A stretch of DNA of 64,000 bases from Candidatus Kuenenia stuttgartensis (GTDB lineage: Bacteria; Planctomycetota; GCA-002687715; CAIWVZ01), in the NCBI GenBank assembly GCA_945860915.1, contig CAMARR010000001.1, forward strand, positions 223,277 through 287,276. Direction: 5' to 3'. The notes beneath the pieces were generated by a model, which saw only the letters and a list, made by a program, of their open reading frames with translations, had not been told where the DNA came from and made no database searches. Of the stretch, positions 44,447 through 52,942 are shown one piece after another (position 1 is the stretch's first letter; every line of letters starts with the position of its first letter). Both the position numbers and the translations under genes were made by a program.

Positions 44447-45115
44447 CTATCCCCCGAGCTCTTCGCTCAGGGTCGTAAGAATATGTCCGAGGTGACGAGA
44501 CCTCTCGAGCACTGATGATTCCTCGAGAATCGCCTGGCGGACGGACGGGTCACCGATAATCAGCGTTGAGACGATATTGACGAGGAACTCTGCGCCCATA
44601 ACCGGTAGCCCAGAAGCCGGGTCGAACAGCCCCTGCATCCAGGTTTGAGCCGACTTGGAGATGCCCGCGCGAAGCAAGCTCGAAAGCTGATCGCGCAATT
44701 GCGTAACGAGCAGAGCCTCTTCGACAGGTGTTGGAAGCACTTCGTCCATCCTGACGACCCGCGCACGCCGGTAAAGCGTGTCGGAGGGGATCTCCTCGAC
44801 TAGGCGGACTCGAAAGCGGCCCAGAACTTCGATGTCGCTTGTACCGTCATCGGCCGTCTTGTATCCGGTTACTTCCCCGACCCCGAAGATCGGAGCGATG
44901 TCGGGTCCAAAACGACCAGGAGGCCCCGGCCGGACGAATGGAATCCCAATGTGTCCGTCGGCATCGAGCGTATCCCCAAGCAACTCACGGTAGCGCGGCT
45001 CGAAAACATGGAACGGCAGTCTGACTCCTGGAAACAGAGGAGCAGGCAGGGGAAACATCCGCACGATGAATTCACGCGGAAGTTCCTCGTTCGGCATGTC
45101 ACGCTGTTCGGTCAC
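44447..45115 (-). CDS. Lon N-terminal (substrate-binding) domain protein
   Basis: 222-residue stand-alone LON N-terminal domain. FPLPAPLFPGVRLPFHVFEPRYRELL is the family opening (split here for brevity at VFEPRYRELL), followed by the GEVTGYKTADDGT strand and helical C-terminus. It lacks ATPase and protease domains. Such proteins may bind unfolded or specific substrates or RNA. The GTG at 45115 overlaps the pepA stop (GTGA); ATG 45097 is an alternative. Confidence 0.82.
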   Translation of the reverse strand: MTEQRDMPNEELPREFIVRMFPLPAPLFPGVRLPFHVFEPRYRELLGDTLDADGHIGIPFVRPGPPGRFGPDIAPIFGVGEVTGYKTADDGTSDIEVLGRFRVRLVEEIPSDTLYRRARVVRMDEVLPTPVEEALLVTQLRDQLSSLLRAGISKSAQTWMQGLFDPASGLPVMGAEFLVNIVSTLIIGDPSVRQAILEESSVLERSRHLGHILTTLSEELGG

Positions 45116-46659
45116 TTACGCTTCGACCTCGCGGTTCGCTTCGCCTTGCGTTCTTCAAAGGCACCGCTTCGAATTCCATCTGCGACCCATCGAGTCAACA
45201 GCCGGACTCCAAATCCCGTTGCGCCAAGTGCACTGTTATAGGGCTTGCTTCCGTCGTCATATGCGACACCGGCGATATCGAGGTGCGCCCACGGGACATC
45301 CCCGGCGAACGTGCGCAAGAACGAGGCCGCCGTGATGCTTCCGGCCTTAGGTCCCCCAATGTTCTTTAGGTCGCCATAACTGCCACGCATCATCGCGGTG
45401 TAGTCATCATCCAATGGCATGCGCCAAACTCGTTCATGCGTGACCGCCCCGACCGCGGAGAGCGAAGCCGCAAGCTCGTCGTTGGTCGCGTACAACGCTG
45501 CATACGTCGACCCAAGCGCCACGACACACGCGCCGGTTAGCGTCGCCATGTCGATTATCATGTCAGGCTTCATCGTCCGCGCGTGGAGGATTGCATCACA
45601 CAGGATAAGCCGCCCTTCCGCGTCCGTATTCAAGACTTCGATGGTGGTTCCATCCATCGCGGTGACGAGGTCGCCCGGTCGCGTGGCGCTACCGCCGAGC
45701 AAATTCTCGGTGAGCGGAACGAACCCGATCGCGTGGACATCTGCCTTCATGCGGGCAAGAGCCGCAAACAAACCAATGACGGCCGTGCCGCCACACTTAT
45801 CATGCCGCATCTTGTCCATTTCACCGGCGGGCTTGATCGAAATTCCCCCGGCGTCGAACGTCACGCCCTTCCCGACGAAAGCAACAGTCTTTTTGCCGCG
45901 AACTCGTTTGCCATGCTCGAGCTGAAGGAATCGGCAGGGCTCATCGCTCCCGCGCCCGACGCTCAAGAAACTACCCATTCGCAAACGCTCGCAATCGCGG
46001 GGCGAAAGAACTTTGACCTTGAAACCATCGCGACGACCAAACTTCACTGCGAGATTTGCGATGTGAGTTGCAGTCCCGAGATTCCCTGGGAGATTCCCGA
46101 GATCTCGGGCGACGATGGTACCTCTTACGAGTGCATCAGCCATCACAAGTTGAGCCTTCACCTCCGCGACGCATGCCTTGGTCGTGACAACAGTCAGCGC
46201 CCCAGACGCAAGCGAGGCCGCTCGAGCTGCTTCTCCGCGTTTCGAAAGGTCGAAGCGATAGCGTGCGAGGTGCCAACCCTCTGAAAATGCGCCGGCGCAA
46301 ACGCCTGAAGCAGGCCCGAATCCTTCGCCCAAAAGTACCGACGTGGACGGACGGTTGCCCATCGCGCGCGCCCCGTTGCCGCCGGCGCGCCGCCAACTCT
46401 CCTCTGTCACCCGTGCTGAGTCGCCAAGCCCAACCAGCACAACCCTCGCCGGCGCACCCTTCTTTGCAGGAAAATGCAACATGGTTGCGTCGGTTTCGGC
46501 CGTCCATTCGCAGGCCGAAAGCAGGGCGGACAAATCGAATCCGAGGTCCTCCGAGCCCGACGGAAGAATCGGGATCTTCTTCTTCCCGTCCGTCTCGTGA
46601 GCCATCGGGATTATGATCGCGTCGTCGCGCGTCAGTAGTTTGACTTGAGTCGTATTCAT
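45112..46659 (-). CDS. pepA: Leucyl aminopeptidase (M17)
   Basis: 515-residue cytosolic M17 aminopeptidase removing N-terminal residues from peptides. The metal-binding NTDAEGRLILCDA and GKGVTFDAGGISIKP with the catalytic Lys are intact, and the active site SATRPGD and MATLTGACVVALG follow. The ATG at 46659 overlaps the MBL gene stop (ATGA); the longer form to 46836 begins inside that gene. The length fits the family (about 500). Confidence 0.93.
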   Translation of the reverse strand: MNTTQVKLLTRDDAIIIPMAHETDGKKKIPILPSGSEDLGFDLSALLSACEWTAETDATMLHFPAKKGAPARVVLVGLGDSARVTEESWRRAGGNGARAMGNRPSTSVLLGEGFGPASGVCAGAFSEGWHLARYRFDLSKRGEAARAASLASGALTVVTTKACVAEVKAQLVMADALVRGTIVARDLGNLPGNLGTATHIANLAVKFGRRDGFKVKVLSPRDCERLRMGSFLSVGRGSDEPCRFLQLEHGKRVRGKKTVAFVGKGVTFDAGGISIKPAGEMDKMRHDKCGGTAVIGLFAALARMKADVHAIGFVPLTENLLGGSATRPGDLVTAMDGTTIEVLNTDAEGRLILCDAILHARTMKPDMIIDMATLTGACVVALGSTYAALYATNDELAASLSAVGAVTHERVWRMPLDDDYTAMMRGSYGDLKNIGGPKAGSITAASFLRTFAGDVPWAHLDIAGVAYDDGSKPYNSALGATGFGVRLLTRWVADGIRSGAFEERKAKRTARSKRK

Positions 46660-47501
46660 GCGAGGACAACATCTCCAGCCGATTGAAATCGACCGTCCTT
46701 TTCGGACACCAAGACCGCATCGCGGCAAGGGTCGTGTTCTAGAACAATGGCCCATCGATACCGGGCGGCGCGTTCCAGCAGGGAACGCTTTTCTTTCATC
46801 AACGTCCGCGGACAGAGGTCGTAACCCATCATCCATGACACCGGCACGTGCGCTGCGGTCGGAAGCATGTCGGCGGTGAATACCACGGCGCCTTCGCCCG
46901 AACCCACGCGAACCGATTGAAGACCAGTCGTATGCCCGTCCGAAACTTCGACGTGAATGTCGTCAAGAATTTCCGAGGTTCCATCCGCCAAAGCAAGACG
47001 TGCATCTGCAAGTGGATCGACATTGCGCGGGAGATACGACGCGCGCTCTCGCTCGTTGGGTGCTCGAGCCGTGTCGAGGTTTGATCGCTGTAGGTGATGT
47101 GTTGCGTTGGGAAAAGTCAGGACCGGACCATTGGGCCCCCGACGGGTAACTCCGCCCGCATGGTCAAAATGGAGGTGAGTCAACACGACGTCCGTGATGG
47201 AATCGGGATCAACGCCTTTCGCACGTAGCGCACTGACGACTCCGGGATCGTTGTCTACGGTCAGCGCAAAGATGGATTGTTCCTTCGGGTCCCATTGATT
47301 GCCGGAGCCGGTATCAACGAGGATCTTGCGGCCGTGCCCCTCGATCAGGAGCACACGAAGCTCGAGAAGAATTCGGTTCTTGTCGTCGGCGGGATGCTGT
47401 CGCTCCCAGAGGACTTTCGGAACATTCCCGAACATGGCCCCACCATCGAGTCGGAACTGCCCCGTAGAGAGAGCCGTCACGGTGTAGCCGGCTTTGATCA
47501 T
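46656..47501 (-). CDS. MBL-fold metallo-hydrolase
   Basis: 281-residue metallo-beta-lactamase-fold enzyme with the HLHFDHAGG metal motif near residue 109 and later EVSDGHTTG and FTADMLPTAAH ligands. It is close to quorum-quenching lactonases and lipid-degrading hydrolases of the family (ILVDTGSGNQWDP). The substrate is unknown. ATGA couplings link it to pepA and nrnA. Confidence 0.86.
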   Translation of the reverse strand: MIKAGYTVTALSTGQFRLDGGAMFGNVPKVLWERQHPADDKNRILLELRVLLIEGHGRKILVDTGSGNQWDPKEQSIFALTVDNDPGVVSALRAKGVDPDSITDVVLTHLHFDHAGGVTRRGPNGPVLTFPNATHHLQRSNLDTARAPNERERASYLPRNVDPLADARLALADGTSEILDDIHVEVSDGHTTGLQSVRVGSGEGAVVFTADMLPTAAHVPVSWMMGYDLCPRTLMKEKRSLLERAARYRWAIVLEHDPCRDAVLVSEKDGRFQSAGDVVLA

Positions 47502-48538
47502 GCGATCGTCGCCTGCTTCTCGGCTTCGTCTGCAACTTCGATTTCACGCGCCAGTACCGGCAGAACACGTGACGTAATCTCATCAAACGCAATGTGATCT
47601 GCGGTGAATCCCACGGCGAAGCGGTGCCCGCCGCCGCCAAATGATTTGGCGAGCGGAAGGAGGTCGATACGACCCGCGGAACGTACCGAGACCTTCGTTT
47701 TGTCCGAGCCCAGTTGCAAGAATAGGGCGCCGGCTTCGACTCCATCCATGCGCATGAAGTGATTGACCACTTCGAATGTGTCTCGGGGTTCGACTTGATG
47801 TTTCTTTAGGAATTGGCGATCCACCTTGACGTGGACGAGACGCCCCGCGTGTTCAACTTTCAAGTTTGCGAGTAGCTCCCCAAATACTCGCATCTTTAGG
47901 ATCGACTTCTTGCATTCCAATTCACGCCAGATGACATTAGGCAACGCACCTGCTGCGACGAGTCGGGCTGCGAGTGTCAATGCACGGCAAGAGGTGGCGT
48001 CGTAAGCGAACCACCCAGTATCAGCCGCCAGCCCAGCGTAAAGCGGAGTCGCAATTTCTGGCGAAATGGGAACGCCAAGCTCGTCGAGCACCCAAGAGAC
48101 CACTTCGGCTGAAGACGATGCCCCCATGACAACCAGCGGTGTATCAAAGAGCTCTTCGGCGTACGCATGGTGATCGATGACGATCTTGCTTCCGGGAGCT
48201 TCGCGGACCGGAACTTCCATGCGTCCGAGCCGATGGGTGCCACCAAGATCGGTGGCAACGATGACATCGGCATCCTTGAGTTGTGGGGCATGAATGTCCT
48301 GCTGCCACACTTCGAACTCGCCAGGCCTCCAAAGGAACGAGACTTCCTTCGGCGCGGTCGAACAACTGATCATACGGGCGCGCTTGCCAAGGGACCTGAG
48401 CGCCCGAATCAGCGCAATAGCCGTACCGATCCCGTCCGCATCGGGGGTGATATGGCTCGTAACCACCACATCCCGACTGGCGAGAAGGCGACGAGCAACG
48501 GCCCTCACCTGATCATGAGGGATGTCGGGAACTGGCAC
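47498..48538 (-). CDS. nrnA: Bifunctional oligoribonuclease/PAP phosphatase NrnA
   Basis: 346-residue DHH/DHHA1 phosphoesterase that degrades short RNA oligomers and phosphoadenosine phosphate. The metal motifs are SHITPDADGIGTA near the N-terminus, ATDLGGTHRLG and the DHH motif in VIDHHAYAEEL; the DHHA1 domain ends in GGGGHRFAVGF. It overlaps the MBL gene (ATGA) and lies 6 bases after trxA. Confidence 0.92.
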   Translation of the reverse strand: MPVPDIPHDQVRAVARRLLASRDVVVTSHITPDADGIGTAIALIRALRSLGKRARMISCSTAPKEVSFLWRPGEFEVWQQDIHAPQLKDADVIVATDLGGTHRLGRMEVPVREAPGSKIVIDHHAYAEELFDTPLVVMGASSSAEVVSWVLDELGVPISPEIATPLYAGLAADTGWFAYDATSCRALTLAARLVAAGALPNVIWRELECKKSILKMRVFGELLANLKVEHAGRLVHVKVDRQFLKKHQVEPRDTFEVVNHFMRMDGVEAGALFLQLGSDKTKVSVRSAGRIDLLPLAKSFGGGGHRFAVGFTADHIAFDEITSRVLPVLAREIEVADEAEKQATIA

Positions 48539-48544
48539 CGCAGT

Positions 48545-48865
48545 TCAGCCAGCGAGTTCGATGATCTTGCGGCGAATCTGATCAGGAGCATTGCCTAGAA
48601 TCTGGTGGACCTTCGCCCCATCCTTGAAAAACATGATCGTGGGCACGCTCATGATCCCGAGTTCACCAGCGAGATCCGACTCTTGATCGATGTCAATCTT
48701 GACCAGAGTTGCCTTACCCGAGAACTCCCCCGCCATCTTCTCGAAGTGGGGGGCCAGTGCCTGACACGGGCCGCACCAAGTGGCTCCGAAGTCGACAACG
48801 AGTGTTCCCTTGGCGGCGATCGCGGCCTTGACTTCAGCTGCTGTCATCTGTTTTGCTGCACCCAT
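48545..48865 (-). CDS. trxA: Thioredoxin
   Basis: 106-residue cytosolic thioredoxin. The active site is WCGPCQ with Cys31 and Cys34, and the cis-Pro region IMSVPTIMFFKDG is present. A reductase gene is not nearby. It could serve the class II reductase (nrdJ) as electron donor among other roles. It precedes nrnA with a 6-base gap. Confidence 0.94.
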   Translation of the reverse strand: MGAAKQMTAAEVKAAIAAKGTLVVDFGATWCGPCQALAPHFEKMAGEFSGKATLVKIDIDQESDLAGELGIMSVPTIMFFKDGAKVHQILGNAPDQIRRKIIELAG

Positions 48866-48954
48866 TTCGATACCTCATGCCCGGCGACCCTGGCGGGATC
48901 GTGCGCTTGATCCAGGCGCCGACAACCTAACAATGCGACGCCGCGCCGGGAAGT

Positions 48955-49365
48955 TCAGTGGTCTCGGCCTCGCACTGGCCGTTTAGGCACCGAATCCTCG
49001 CGGAACGCGGCATGCGCCTCCAAGGGTAGTTCGTCAGGTAGTCGCCCGTTACGCAACAGGCGCCGGGAAGCCATCAGCCGCCCGCAGTGCCCGCCCACCA
49101 GCAGGCCGATCGGCGCGATCCAGAGGAACGCTGAGCCATCCCTCCAGACCATCACCCACGCGAGCGCGCTGAGGGCGGCCAGTCCCCCAAAAACCCGAAC
49201 GGCCTTTTGATCGGCAAGGCGCAACGCAAAAGTCGGTCTGATCCCCAAGGACAGCCATCCCTCTACGATCGCACGTTCATCCCGAACTAATCTAGCCGCC
49301 CGCAGCGATGCCACGATCCATCCGCAAACGACGCTGAAAGTCGCAACAAGGACGGGACCGATCAT
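48955..49365 (-). CDS. Small membrane protein paired with the ABC-like protein
   Basis: 136 residues with three hydrophobic segments (about 2-22, 57-73 and 78-95). The N-terminus IGPVLVATFSVVCGW is the first helix, and a cytosolic tail with RRLLRNGRLPDELP follows. The start overlaps the stop of the ABC-like gene (ATGA), so the two proteins are made together. I do not recognise a family; it is far shorter than ABC permeases. Confidence 0.6.
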   Translation of the reverse strand: MIGPVLVATFSVVCGWIVASLRAARLVRDERAIVEGWLSLGIRPTFALRLADQKAVRVFGGLAALSALAWVMVWRDGSAFLWIAPIGLLVGGHCGRLMASRRLLRNGRLPDELPLEAHAAFREDSVPKRPVRGRDH

Positions 49366-50033
49366 CGCGGCTCCCGGAGGCGTGCTTCATCATGAGCGGC
49401 ACCTAACAGCGTCTCCGGAGTGCCCTCCCCAACGACACGCCCGTCCAACCACACTTCAACTCGATTCGCAACAGACGCAAGGAGGCGCTCGTCTTGCCCG
49501 ACGAGCAAAGCACAGGAGCCACTCAGCAGGACGCTCCGCACGGCATCAACCCAACGTCGGCGGAGAACATCGGAGCGTATGAGAGCCCCGGTGTCGACAA
49601 GCACCGCGCCAGGCCGCAGGTCTGCAGCTATCTCTAGCGCAAGGACAGCTGCCTCGTTTTCGTCTGCCGGCGGGTTCCATGTCCGAACAGCCACGCGACG
49701 CTCGCTCCTCAGTACGGACCAGAACTTGCGCGGTGCACACAGGATCAACTGAGCAAATGCAGGTAGGTACAGAACCCTGCGCCGGAACGCCGCCCAATCG
49801 GCCTCCGACGGCTCCAAGACTCCTCGGTCTCCGACGAGTTCCACCGTACCGGACGACCGAGAGTCGAGTTGAGCAACTAGCCGCAACGCGGATCGTGGGC
49901 CAGAATCGAATGGACCTGTGAGAGCAAGACACGCTCCCGCCTCAACTCGTGTCGACCAAGGCGCAACGACCGAAATCGGCCGCTTCTCACCTTGAACCAT
50001 GCGAGAGAGGTCCCTGATTGCGAGTCCCGACAT
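49362..50033 (-). CDS. ABC-ATPase-like protein lacking catalytic residues
   Basis: 223 residues with the layout of an ABC ATPase (EAGACLALTGP, SGTVELVGD, RRRVLYLPA, VEVWLDGRVV), but each catalytic element is lost: Walker A reads GPFDSGPRS, so the Lys is Pro46; the LSGGQ signature is absent; Walker B AVLVDTGA lacks the catalytic Glu (Thr148); and the H-loop His is Gln180 (VGQD). The strand order is intact, so it is a folded pseudo-ATPase, not a decayed gene. It probably has a structural or regulatory role with the membrane protein encoded next. It is the first of the 13-gene run. Confidence 0.7.
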   Translation of the reverse strand: MSGLAIRDLSRMVQGEKRPISVVAPWSTRVEAGACLALTGPFDSGPRSALRLVAQLDSRSSGTVELVGDRGVLEPSEADWAAFRRRVLYLPAFAQLILCAPRKFWSVLRSERRVAVRTWNPPADENEAAVLALEIAADLRPGAVLVDTGALIRSDVLRRRWVDAVRSVLLSGSCALLVGQDERLLASVANRVEVWLDGRVVGEGTPETLLGAAHDEARLREPR

Positions 50034-50114
50034 CCCTAGATGATACTGCGTCCGGTGTGAGGCGCGCCGATGCTAATACTAAATCGTGACGGCGACAGAG
50101 GAGAACGACTAGCC

Positions 50115-51218
50115 ATGACACCCGATCGCGCACTTCGTCTGGTACGAGAAGGTGGCCGACTCAACCGAGAGTCGGCCGAGGCGGTCTACGAACATGCGTC
50201 GATGGAAGACCTCGAAGCAACGGCTCGCGTCGTTCGCGCACGTCACACCAATCCTGGGATTGCGACCTACTTGGTGGATCGCAACGTGAATTACACGAAT
50301 GTATGCATTACCGACTGCACTTTCTGCGAGTTCTACAGACGACCAGGCGACGCCGAGGCATACGTCCTTTCGCGAGACCACCTCAGTGCCAAGTTTCGAG
50401 AGCTCAGAGACCTTGGTGGAACTCGAGTCCTTCTTCAGGGAGGACACAATCCCGACCTGCGGATCACTTGGTATGAGGAGCTCTTCTCGTTCTTGACCAC
50501 CGAGTTTCCGGAGATTCGACTCGACGCCTTGTCTCCCCCGGAGGTGGAGCACCTCGCCAACCTTGAAGGATTGTCCACAAGGGATGTGCTCGTTCGGCTG
50601 AGGAACTCGGGAATGAAAGGTCTGCCGGGCGGAGGCGGTGAGATGTTGGACGACGAAATCCGGCGACGAGTCTCGCCCAAAAAAACAATGAGTGACCGTT
50701 GGCTCGATATCATGGGCGAGGCGCATGAGCTTGGACTTTCGACAACGGTCACTATGGTCTTCGGATTTGGCGAGGCGATTTCTCATCGATGCAATGCGCT
50801 TGAGCGCATTCGCAATCGTCAGGATCGCTCGCTAGCTCTTTTCGGGCGCGGTTTCCTTGCCTTTGCCTCATGGCCCCTGCAGCACCAGAGCCGCTACGGA
50901 GAACTCTGGGGACTCAAGAAAGGAGTCAAGCTCGGCGCAACCTCGGACGAATATCTTAGGCATACCGCGTTCGCACGTATCTACCTAGACAATGTCGCTC
51001 ACATGCAAGCCTCATGGCCGACCATGGGAATTGACGTCGCCGCTCGTGCGCTTGCAGCGTCATGCGACGACATGGGTGGAACGATGATGGAGGAGAACGT
51101 TGTTTCGCAGGCTGGAAGCGTCTATTCGTGTGCAACCGAGGCTGCCCTGCGAGAAGCGATTTCGAACACAGGCCTTCTGCCCCGGAAGCGAACGACCGAA
51201 TACTCGCTAGTCGACTGA
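50115..51218 (+). CDS. mqnC: Cyclic dehypoxanthinyl futalosine synthase MqnC
   Basis: 367-residue radical-SAM enzyme of the futalosine route to menaquinone, forming cyclic dehypoxanthinyl futalosine. The radical SAM cluster is CITDCTFCEFY (CX3CX2C), after NVNYTNV, and GGHNPDLRITWYEE and NSGMKGLPGGGGEML are family motifs. AGAGGAGA lies about 11 bases before the ATG at 50115, preferred over 50070. No other mqn gene is in the window. The C-terminus GGTMMEENVVSQAGS is typical. Confidence 0.93.
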   Translation: MTPDRALRLVREGGRLNRESAEAVYEHASMEDLEATARVVRARHTNPGIATYLVDRNVNYTNVCITDCTFCEFYRRPGDAEAYVLSRDHLSAKFRELRDLGGTRVLLQGGHNPDLRITWYEELFSFLTTEFPEIRLDALSPPEVEHLANLEGLSTRDVLVRLRNSGMKGLPGGGGEMLDDEIRRRVSPKKTMSDRWLDIMGEAHELGLSTTVTMVFGFGEAISHRCNALERIRNRQDRSLALFGRGFLAFASWPLQHQSRYGELWGLKKGVKLGATSDEYLRHTAFARIYLDNVAHMQASWPTMGIDVAARALAASCDDMGGTMMEENVVSQAGSVYSCATEAALREAISNTGLLPRKRTTEYSLVD

Positions 51219-51632
51219 CTACGGATCGGAGACCACGCCCAAGAGCCCTGACGTGTGGGTCTCCCAAGCGATAAGCCATTCTGCCAATCGAACTTCACCG
51301 CCTCCAGGCACAGACACATGCGCCGCGAGACGATTCTCATCGATTTGACCGAGAGCCGCTAACAGCAGGCGTCGGTAGTGCGTGAATCGAATGACCTCCT
51401 CATCCGTCTCGCGCGGGACTGCGTCTGGATCTCCCATCGTTGGCATCGGTACTCCGAGGGCGGAGAGAGCGGCGGGAGCAAACAACCCCATGTCGGACTT
51501 TGCCGCCATCGAGAAACGCTGACCTACGTCACCGCTCATGCCCGAGGCGATTTCCTCTGCGCGTTCTCCCACGCTAATGAGACGCTTGAGGGCACGGCGA
51601 CCGGAAAGCGTGGGGTTGGGATTTTGTGTCAT
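51219..51632 (-). CDS. Hypothetical protein, possibly DinB-like
   Basis: 137 residues of helical character. The last 50 (HYRRLLLAALGQIDENRL, then RLAEWLIAWETHTSGLLG) resemble the C-terminal helices of DinB/YfiT-like proteins, but the metal-binding His trio is not complete and the N-terminal half has no match. It overlaps the acyl-CoA dehydrogenase start region (ATGA) and follows it. Function unknown. Confidence 0.5.
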   Translation of the reverse strand: MTQNPNPTLSGRRALKRLISVGERAEEIASGMSGDVGQRFSMAAKSDMGLFAPAALSALGVPMPTMGDPDAVPRETDEEVIRFTHYRRLLLAALGQIDENRLAAHVSVPGGGEVRLAEWLIAWETHTSGLLGVVSDP

Positions 51633-52831
51633 TGCAGATCCGACATGATGCCGGGAAGAAGGGGGCGAGCAACCTGCGACATCAGCGCGCGATTCGATCC
51701 TTCACCGACTCTTGTCACGAAGAGATCATTGTGATGGCGGATGAGACCGAATTCGTCGAGGCAGGCGACACCGCCGCAAATCTCCATCGCGTCGAGGAGC
51801 AATTCCGATGCGCGACGCGAACACGCGATCTTGACTTTCGCTGCCTGTTCGCGAGACAACGTCCCCTTTGAATAAAGGTCCAGAAGGTGAACAAGCCAGG
51901 TCAGCCCCTCTTCCAACGCAAGATCGAGCTCGAAGACCACGTCTTGCACGCGTTGGAAGCGTCCAATTGGTTTGTTGTCGAACTGAATGCGCTCCTGCAC
52001 GTAGGCGGATACTCTGTCCAAAGCGAACGCAAGCGAGGCAACCGCCAACGACGCGACAAAAAGTCGCCCGCCGTTGAGAGTCTCTGCCATGACCTTGAAG
52101 CCGCCGTGCAAAGCCCCGACGATTGAATCGTCGCCGACTTCGACGCGATCAAACGAGATGGAGCCCGTTGACGACTGGCGCCAAACCATCTTTCCGCCCA
52201 TTTCCCCGTAGGTGACCCCTCTAGCGTTCATCGGCACTAGGAAGCATGTAGAGCGATGGCCCTTGCGACCCGTGGGGTCGGTGAGCGCGTGCACAACGAC
52301 GTGACTCGCCCATTTTGCGTTAGTCGACCAACACTTCTCGCCGGTGATCACCCATCCGTTTGCGGACTTGACGGCGCGCACTTCAGGGTTTGTTGCGTCG
52401 GAACCACGGCCCGGCTCGGAGAGCCCAAACACGATCATGCGACGTCCGGCAGCGAGATCCGGGAGATGCGCGGCCTTTTGGGATGATGTGCCGAAAAGTT
52501 GAAGCGGCTTGGATCCGAGGGATGTGGCGGCGCCAGGGGTGATTGCGACTGAATGACTGTGGTAGCCGAGCGCCAATCCCATCAACACCAAGTCGAGGTG
52601 GGTTCCACCTTGGCCACCGTGCTCAGCTTCGATCGGGAGGCCGAAAAGGCCCATCTCTCCCATCTTCGCAATAGTCTCATCAGGAACGAGTAGGTGGTCA
52701 CGTTCCCACCTGAGGAGATTGGGGGCGATCTCTGCGTCGCCAAACTCAGCGACCGCTTGATAGAACGCAAAGCGTTCGTCGTCGAGCAGTTGCCCGAGAT
52801 AGGTGTCGATCCGACGTCGAAGAGTCGTCAT
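51629..52831 (-). CDS. Acyl-CoA dehydrogenase
   Basis: 400-residue flavoprotein that oxidises acyl-CoA. FGLSEPGRGSDATNP, TGEKCWSTNAKWASH and the catalytic-base region RVGEGSNRALMSQV (Glu) are intact, with IQFDNKPIGRFQRVQD typical of short-branched or isovaleryl types. It may supply the leucine route (isovaleryl-CoA dehydrogenase), which is otherwise missing from the operon, but this is inference. It lies 111 bases from the divergent M14 lipoprotein. Confidence 0.82.
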   Translation of the reverse strand: MTTLRRRIDTYLGQLLDDERFAFYQAVAEFGDAEIAPNLLRWERDHLLVPDETIAKMGEMGLFGLPIEAEHGGQGGTHLDLVLMGLALGYHSHSVAITPGAATSLGSKPLQLFGTSSQKAAHLPDLAAGRRMIVFGLSEPGRGSDATNPEVRAVKSANGWVITGEKCWSTNAKWASHVVVHALTDPTGRKGHRSTCFLVPMNARGVTYGEMGGKMVWRQSSTGSISFDRVEVGDDSIVGALHGGFKVMAETLNGGRLFVASLAVASLAFALDRVSAYVQERIQFDNKPIGRFQRVQDVVFELDLALEEGLTWLVHLLDLYSKGTLSREQAAKVKIACSRRASELLLDAMEICGGVACLDEFGLIRHHNDLFVTRVGEGSNRALMSQVARPLLPGIMSDLQ

Positions 52832-52942
52832 GTGTCTTTTGTCCGGGCGCGCCCTTAGTCCCCTTCGAGACTACGAGTCGCCCATGTGTTCGGCAAGCGG
52901 AAACCCGCCCAAAGGGAGGTTCCGTGCGCTAGCATCTCGACC

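Noticed and set aside
46660..46836. Longer start for pepA at 46836
   Set aside because: It lies inside the MBL gene and adds non-conserved residues; ATG 46659 shares an ATGA junction with that gene.
48955..50033. FetA-FetB (iron or lipid exporter) identity for the ABC-like pair
   Set aside because: The ATPase-like part lines up with that group, but the partner is far shorter than FetB and does not carry its motifs.
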